DNA from: Echinarachnius parma
Taxonomy: Eukaryota; Echinodermata; Echinoidea; Clypeasteroida; Echinarachniidae
Reading direction: 5' to 3'
Assembly (NCBI GenBank): GCA_037951105.1
Contig: JBAMJV010002045.1
Span: 44,533-108,532, forward strand
Length of the DNA stretch: 64,000 bases
This document shows positions 58,426-64,000 of the stretch, piece after piece. The translations under genes were made by a program, and so were the position numbers. Under the pieces are notes generated by a model. It worked only from the letters and a program-made list of their open reading frames with translations. It did no database searches and was not told where the DNA came from. Numbering within the stretch: the first letter of the stretch is position 1; the number at the start of each line of letters is the position of its first letter.

Positions 58426-60210
58426 GAAATGGAGAATGGTAGAATCATTGGACTCTAGTCTGGACAACATTTCACAAACTGCAAACAGATCATTGGAATT
58501 GAAAAGTATTCATGAATATAGTTTAATCATGTCCCTTTACAAACACTTGTAAAATATCAAGTGTTTGGGTCAAAGTCCCTTGAACAAAAATATGTACATT
58601 TGTTACAAGCGTAGTTCTAAGTAATCTGGTACAGTATGTTGCCTGATGCCATAAAGAAAAACACTTTTAAGTCTACTTTGAAAAATCATAAAATAATGTT
58701 TGCTCAGGTCAAAGTTTGATGATTTGATAAACACCATTAACCAACTTAATAAGAGCCCCTACAAAATTAATAAAAACATCTGATATCATTAAAGAGCAGG
58801 TCTGTAAAGTCTAGCTAATATAAATGCTAGAACACGTTGATATCATACATTTAATGGACTATGAAATGAAACTAATTTGAAGCACCCAAAATTCTAATTT
58901 GTGTACACCAGCCATAGAAGCCAACCAGCCTACAAATGCTTTATAGACCAAGCTATAATTGAAGTCCGGTGTTAAGTGTAAACAACTTCAACACAGTTTC
59001 TACATATTTACGCAGTCCCACAAAAACCTAATTCGTTGAAGAGAGGGGATACTGTGACAATGGAAGGTATGCAAACTATTCAAGTATCTTTCTTTGCTTC
59101 ACAAAACGAGCTCGTCCCTGGCAAAAAATAAGTAGCCTAGATTTATTCACACCGAGTCGTGATGTACTATTTGTGTATAGATATATCTTCAAGAGCCTAT
59201 AATTACACTCACAATACAATGCATAGGTTTCTACTTTCTAGTGACTTTGCCAGTTTGTATGGTCAAGGGATTTCAATTTTAAGTAATATGATCTGAATTA
59301 TACCTGCATTGAGTTATATAACATACTTTGTGTGCAAATACCCTAGCCTATTACACTCACAGTTACAATGAGTAGGTTTTCTACGGCCACTTTGCCTATA
59401 TGCATCAACGGATTGCTATAGTCATATCATGGATTATACCCCATCACTGTATTCATTGTCATCAAGGGGCCTGTATTACAGCATGCAATACCTCTCCATT
59501 ATACGCACATCTAAGGCAATAAAATCAAAGGATTAACTCGACGTGTGGATGCGAAAGTCATACTGAATTACAGTAGTCATGCACGGTAGCTTGCATACAT
59601 AATTTTGACAACCGACGTATCACGCAACATTTTGCAAACTGCAAGGATCATTGTCAAATTGAGAAAGTCTACATCTAGATAATTCAGTTGTACTTTTACA
59701 TCATAACACATGAACATGTGCAAGATTGTATTTATTTTTTTTTACAGATGGAGGCTAAACATATTATGTTAGTTGTTACCCATGTTGTGATTCAGTAAAT
59801 TAAGTAAATTAATCATGATGATGAATTGATTGAGTATATATATATGACAATCAATGTTGCTCAGGATATTAAAGAGTTTCGTAGATGGTAATGTACAATA
59901 TAAAGAATCATTAACCTGTTCACTTCGAGATTCTGAAATCTCCATCTAGACTTTGTACATATAGCTCACGCGGTTCCCGTAAACAACAGGTTCTCTGCTT
60001 TCATACATGTATATTGTATTTGAAGTGACATGCACTCACTGGTACTGAAGTATAATTATTTATTATTATAGCTCTTCTGTGCTTCTCAGCCAATCTGCTA
60101 AATTCTTTTGGTAAAAGTGGTGTTTAATCTAAATTAGTTTTCTATCTCTAGATATATTTCCCCTTTTTCATCATGCATAAGATACACTTAGGTTCATCCA
60201 TTTTTTGTTA
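58426..60210. other. No gene seen; one ~75-bp repeat
   Basis: Unique A+T-rich sequence. A copy of the short TTAA element lies at about 59908-59990 (CCTGTTCACTTCGAGATTCT to GTAAACAACAGG). Confidence 0.45.
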
Positions 60211-60214
60211 TAAG

Positions 60215-60375
60215 GCCAATGATGAGGAAGAAGATGATGGTGATGAGGATGTTGATGTTGATTATGATGATGACAATGACGGACGACAACAATGACGATG
60301 ATCATGATCATGATGTCTAATGATTACTGAGGAATGCTGGATGATGAATGATAATAGATGATAATGATGTTTGTT
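60215..60375. repeat. Impure GAT/GAC microsatellite
   Basis: GATGATGGTGATGAGGATG-type repeats, decaying to the right. Confidence 0.85.
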
Positions 60376-61019
60376 TCTGGTAGCAATAAGTATTATGATG
60401 TTGATAATTCATGATTTGGATTGAAGTTGTGCATTTTCTCACTATCCTTTTTAACAGGTGTAACATGACACCAGGGCATTCTTGCTTGTACTAACCCTAA
60501 AATGATTACAATCTTTTGATATATGCAAACTCTGCAGATATATATCACACATGTGAGTATTTAAAATGCTAATTAGGGCTGCAATAATTAGCAGCAAAGT
60601 GGCAAAGCCAAAGTCCATCTGTTATCATCAGAATCATCAATATGAGTCATGCGCATGCTCACAAAGACTGGTTAGTTTAATTAACACAATGGAGGCACAG
60701 ACGACATACTGTATTTTCACACACACTCGTGCACTATATTTCTGCACTGATGCCAATGATGTAATTAGATTATGTCAATTGAAAAGTCAATACAAATTAT
60801 ATGATTATTGACTGATCAAAGTTATTGAATTTTAAATTTTAAATTAATTCGAAGTAGATCTTCTAACTCTAAGTAGTAGCTAGTGGAGGTATTGTAAATA
60901 CTGATGGCAAATAAATACTGTTCAAGTTAGTGATTATGAATAATAAAGCCAACATCATTTATTCTGACTTAGATTATAATTATATTACCAATGCATATGT
61001 TTATATTTGTTGTACTTAC
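60376..61019. other. 5' part of the proposed long intron
   Basis: Unique A+T-rich sequence just downstream of the donor site on the minus strand. The 81-codon plus frame at 60566-60811 has no motif. Confidence 0.4.
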
Positions 61020-61364
61020 CGACATTCTACTGCATCGATGCACATCAATGATCGCCGGGGTTCTGAGGTTCTTAGCAGCCTTGGGAAACGCGAGCACCAC
61101 GGCGATGTCCAAACTATCATCCTCGTCGAACAATTCCATATTTCGCGGGCGATTGGGAGCGGGGAGGATCTTCGCCGCCGCCCAACAGACGGGTAACGCT
61201 AGCAACGAATGGAGTGGTAGGTAGCCGACATTGAACACCTCCTGGACTTCGATGACGAAGTTCTCGTCCCTCGCGACGTTTTTCTTGGTGAGGAGCAGGC
61301 CCGATTGCTCCAGAGTATCTTCCAGTAGCTCCAGGGAAGGTGCGACAACCTTGTTCTGAGACAT
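61020..61364 (-). CDS. 5' coding exon of an unrecognised gene
   Basis: On the minus strand 115 codons run from an ATG in a good context (AGCGCCATGT) to TCG, then GTAAGTAC, a consensus splice donor in phase 0. The peptide starts MSQNKVVAPSLELLEDTLEQ. It has a hydrophobic stretch at about residues 48-65 (YLPLHSLLALPVCWAAAK), an acidic patch at 77-87 (ELFDEDDSLDI) and ends RCSRMS. G+C is far above the flanks. The open frame continues upstream to 61670, and a second possible start at 61535 would add 57 Ser/Pro/Asn-rich residues. The phase matches the exon at 34138-34269, giving 158 or 215 residues together. The family is not recognised. A single stretch of hydrophobic residues is not enough to call it membrane-bound. 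Confidence 0.75.
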
Positions 61365-61535
61365 GGCGCTTTTGGTCTTAGTCCTAGGGCTTGAATTAGG
61401 TCCTGGTGATCCGTTGGTGCAAGGCTTGCTGGCGCTACTGGAGGTTGGTGGGCTGCCGTTTACCACTGGCGACGCAACCGATACTATCCCGTTCTCTGAT
61501 TCGGGCGGAGGGCTCACAGCGCTCAGATAAAACAT
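61365..61535 (-). CDS. Possible N-terminal extension or 5' UTR of the same gene
   Basis: In frame with the exon above, this encodes MFYLSAVSPPPESENG followed by a Ser/Pro/Asn-rich, probably disordered stretch. The ATG at 61533-61535 has G at -3. The sequence is still CpG-rich, which would also fit a 5' UTR near an unmethylated promoter. Transcript data would decide the start. Confidence 0.45.
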
Positions 61536-62368
61536 TTCAACGCACGTACACACCGCTACCGCTATGTATACAACGACTACCTGCCAGTGATTTTGATCAT
61601 CAACATAAAATGACCTGACCCAGCTATACCTAGCCCCTCTTCGGAACACTGCGGATAAATGCGGGAACAATTGAAACCCTTTTTGTGAAGCTCGCTGACA
61701 ATATGATCGACTAATTATAATCCAACTGCACGCAGTTGATCATTCCACATGCATCAGTACTGACACAGATCAATAGTAGAGTGCTGTAAATTGTATCTTT
61801 GTTTACAAGCGCTCATTCCACCGCATCAGGGGGTAACGCTTGAATACCTCACTGCTACCCTGTTGAAGTTTCTTAGCTTTACTTTATAAACCGCATTATC
61901 TCAACACTTCTGATAAGCGCATACATTTTTGATTTTATTTGACTTCAGAGATAAATTGTACTTATACACACCACCAATATGTCACGTAAGGTATGCGTAG
62001 ATATAACATTTGTATTTGATCAGCGATTCAATTATCAGCTAGTTTTCCAAATCGCTTGTGTGTATGGAAATAAAGACTAATCGGGTCCCGCTAAGAGGTG
62101 CGCTAAGGCCACACCCACTTCCAGTTTGGAGATAACATACCGCAGGATTATAGCACACTAGGGAGCTAATCATGATTTAGATAAATATGACTGGAAGAAG
62201 AAAATGCTCGATTCTTTATTTTTCGGCAGACCACCTCCCTGGTTTCGGGCGTACATAATTCTTAGACTATATATTGTTGTCTATCATTTTCTTTAGCCAA
62301 TCTGAAACAAACATTTTAAATTCAATATTCACTTTCTTCTCGTCATGCAATGGCAAAAAAATACAAAA

Positions 62369-62370
<2 letters not shown>
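61536..62370. other. Presumed upstream region of the minus-strand gene
   Basis: The promoter should lie here if the exon call is right. I see no convincing TATA box or known control motif, and no other gene. Confidence 0.3.

Positions 62371-62372
<2 letters not shown>

Positions 62373-62413
<41 letters not shown>
62373..62413. repeat. (GAT)n microsatellite
   Basis: A perfect GAT tract of about 40 bases. A TTTCA-type pentanucleotide tract follows at 62485-62540. Confidence 0.95.
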
Positions 62414-62414
<1 letters not shown>

Positions 62415-62549
62415 ACATCGGCCCCTTGAGAAAAACAAATGTGCCCGTTCGCCCATGAAAGTAATGAAGTATTAGGCCTATATTTTATTCATTTCATTTC
62501 ATTTCATTTATTTAATTTTCATTTATTTATTTTCATTTCCAACATATTA

Positions 62550-63078
62550 TATTTTGTGTGAGATAATGAAAAACTGAGTGTCAAATTTGAAAGAGCATAC
62601 AATTTGAATGACAGAATAAACTTTATTTGATCAAAATCGGTTCAGAAATGGCTGAAATATCCATAAAAATACTCATTAATAATTGTGGGGCCCCACAATT
62701 ATTCCATAATTTTGAACCACCCGTATTTTTTTTTTTAATGCTTCCTCTTTTCAAAAATTTACAAAAGAGGTTGTTGATATCTCTCTACAATATTTAAAGA
62801 AAACATCACATGCACAATATTTTATTTTAAATGGTTGAAACCGCGATGAGTTTTTAGAGAGCGCCCTCTTGAGTGTTAACGGCTCTTTTTTGTTCTTCTT
62901 TAAAACAATAATACTAATAACAGGTTTTTTACTTAGTCATTTGTGATTTGTTATTCCTTTTGAGCATGGTGGAGTTATAACTATTAGTTTGTAATGTAAT
63001 GGTGCAGGTTCTAGTTACTAAAATTCAGTTTGACCAAAACTGTACTCGTTTTTACCAAAACTCAACGGACTCAACTAT
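62550..63078 (-). mobile_element. TTAA-type MITE, family A, copy 3 (inverted, ends eroded)
   Basis: The reverse complement of 2717-3204 and 8960-9481: GTGTGAGATAATGAAAAACT, TTTGATCAAAATCGGTTCAG, TGGCTGAAATATC and AGAGCGCCCTCTTGAG are in order. The left terminus is lost next to the TTTCA tract. The right one is disturbed around 63035-63078. The central palindrome (about 62680-62705) has perfect 13-base arms, AATAATTGTGGGG. Confidence 0.9.
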
Positions 63079-63092
63079 CCCTCAACTATAAA

Positions 63093-63660
63093 AGGGACGT
63101 CCGCCTTTTCCAAATCGTCTGAACAGTTTCCAGTAGACGGATGAGGATGAATGTAACACACACACACAAATTCAGATCGAACAGCCCTGTAATTTGGATT
63201 CTACGAATGAAAAACGAATGCGCCTCTCCATCATACAACAATATTGTACTTATTCTTGTAAAGGTATTGTGAAGCCGACATTTGTAAAGGTATGTCACGG
63301 AAAAGGTCTCGAAAATGAAGAATATACAATTATATGTAGTCAGTTTTAGCGAGTTTTGGTTATTTTGTTTAGTGTTCGCTTACGCCGTTGTTCGATTACA
63401 ATCTGTTCGCGGGTCACGTAGTGGTCACGCACAGCAACGTGGTACTCCGTGGAATGCGCCGTGAGCGAAATTTCGCACCGGGTGAATACTCGTATAATGC
63501 ACAATTAAACGCGCCGTGTCATTTTATTATTTTGAGGTCTATATAACTCCACGAAAAAGAGATTTCAAGCCCTAAATTTTTCAGGCATGCTGTTAAATGA
63601 CATTTTCTTTCATATAAGACTGTAACCTCGCAACTTTTGACATTTGGCTTGCAAAAGGCG
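63093..63660 (+). mobile_element. TTAA-type MITE, family B, copy 2
   Basis: Same orientation and block order as 19401-20030: GTCTGAACAG, AATTTGGATTCTACGAATGA, GTATTGTGAAGCCGACATTT, CTCCACGAAAAAGAGATTTC and GGCTTGCAAAAG. Its ends read AGGGACGTCCGCCTTTT and AAAAGGCGGGAC and have lost the outermost bases on the right. It abuts family A copy 3. Confidence 0.85.
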
Positions 63661-63694
63661 GGACAGTAGGCCTACGTTATAATAGTAGGTTACA

Positions 63695-63965
63695 GTCCGT
63701 TATTCCGAAGGTTCGTTATTCCGAAGGTTCAGTTATTCCGAAGGTTCGTTATTCCGAAGGTTCGTTATTCCGAAGGTTCGTTATTCCGAAGGTTCGTTAT
63801 TCCGAAGGTTCGTTATTCCGAAGGTTCGTTATTCCGAAGGTTCGTTGTTCCGAAGGTTCGTTGATCCGAAAATAAAATCGGGTTCGTTATTCCGAAGGTT
63901 CGTTATTCCGAAGGTTCGTTGATCCGAAAATGAAATCGGGTTCGTTATTCCGAAGGTTCGTTAGT
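63695..63965. repeat. 16-bp satellite, GGTTCGTTATTCCGAA
   Basis: About 14 tandem copies of the 16-mer, nearly perfect. Two interruptions containing GATCCGAAAATAAAATCGG-type sequence near 63851 and 63910 create a higher-order unit of about 60 bp. One copy has an inserted A (TTCAGTTATT). Confidence 0.95.
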
Positions 63966-64000
63966 CCTAAAATTAAATAAATACGACGTAGAAAAGAATT

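Overview
This window is animal nuclear DNA, and an echinoderm (most likely a sea urchin) is the best guess. The evidence is a base composition rich in A+T, very long non-coding stretches, one long split gene, dense short inverted-repeat transposons (MITEs), many G/C homopolymers, and a retroposed histone H4 fragment whose residue 73 is Cys. From memory, Cys73 is a known feature of sea-urchin H4, where most animals have Thr. There is no operon, CRISPR array or phage. Most long open frames lie inside simple repeats or transposons.

Gene content is thin. The best candidate is a minus-strand gene with a 5' coding exon at 61020-61364 (possibly starting at 61535) that ends in a clean GTAAGT donor in phase 0. 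A terminal coding exon at 34138-34269 begins after a clean pyrimidine-rich acceptor, also in phase 0. Joined, they would encode about 158 or 215 residues across an intron of about 27 kb. I do not recognise the family. Two CpG-bearing islands (46.65-46.99 and 54.86-55.09 kb) inside that intron may be further exons or control elements. Tandem AATAAA signals on the minus strand at about 14.15 kb, next to a 5-kb block with few transposons, may mark another transcript end.

Layout. 0-9.5 kb: LINE reverse-transcriptase tail, diverged tandem repeats, a TA-flanked MITE, two TTAA-flanked MITEs, a GCGAACG-rich MITE that splits an older tandem array, the H4 retrocopy, a large palindrome and a tRNA-derived SINE. 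10.4-13.3 kb: CCAT, GGA and CAT microsatellites. 14.1-19.2 kb: quiet block. 19.4-31.5 kb: a TTAA MITE, a pyrimidine-rich minisatellite, two fold-back elements and diverged tandem repeats. 34-38.4 kb: terminal exon and small tandem arrays. 39.1-42.1 kb: a poly(C) satellite, then a stack of nested MITEs. 43.4-44.9 kb: a satellite of about 195 bp. 45.4-54 kb: more MITEs, including a mariner-like one with terminal repeats of about 170 bp. 54-61 kb: mostly unique intron. 61-61.5 kb: 5' exon. 62.4-64 kb: third and second copies of two TTAA MITE families, then a 16-bp satellite running to near the window end.

The most informative findings are the H4 retrocopy, which has its stem-loop, an A-rich tail and an exact 14-bp target duplication, and a central palindrome in one TTAA MITE family whose arms differ between three copies but always pair within each copy. 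I found no convincing new multigene system.
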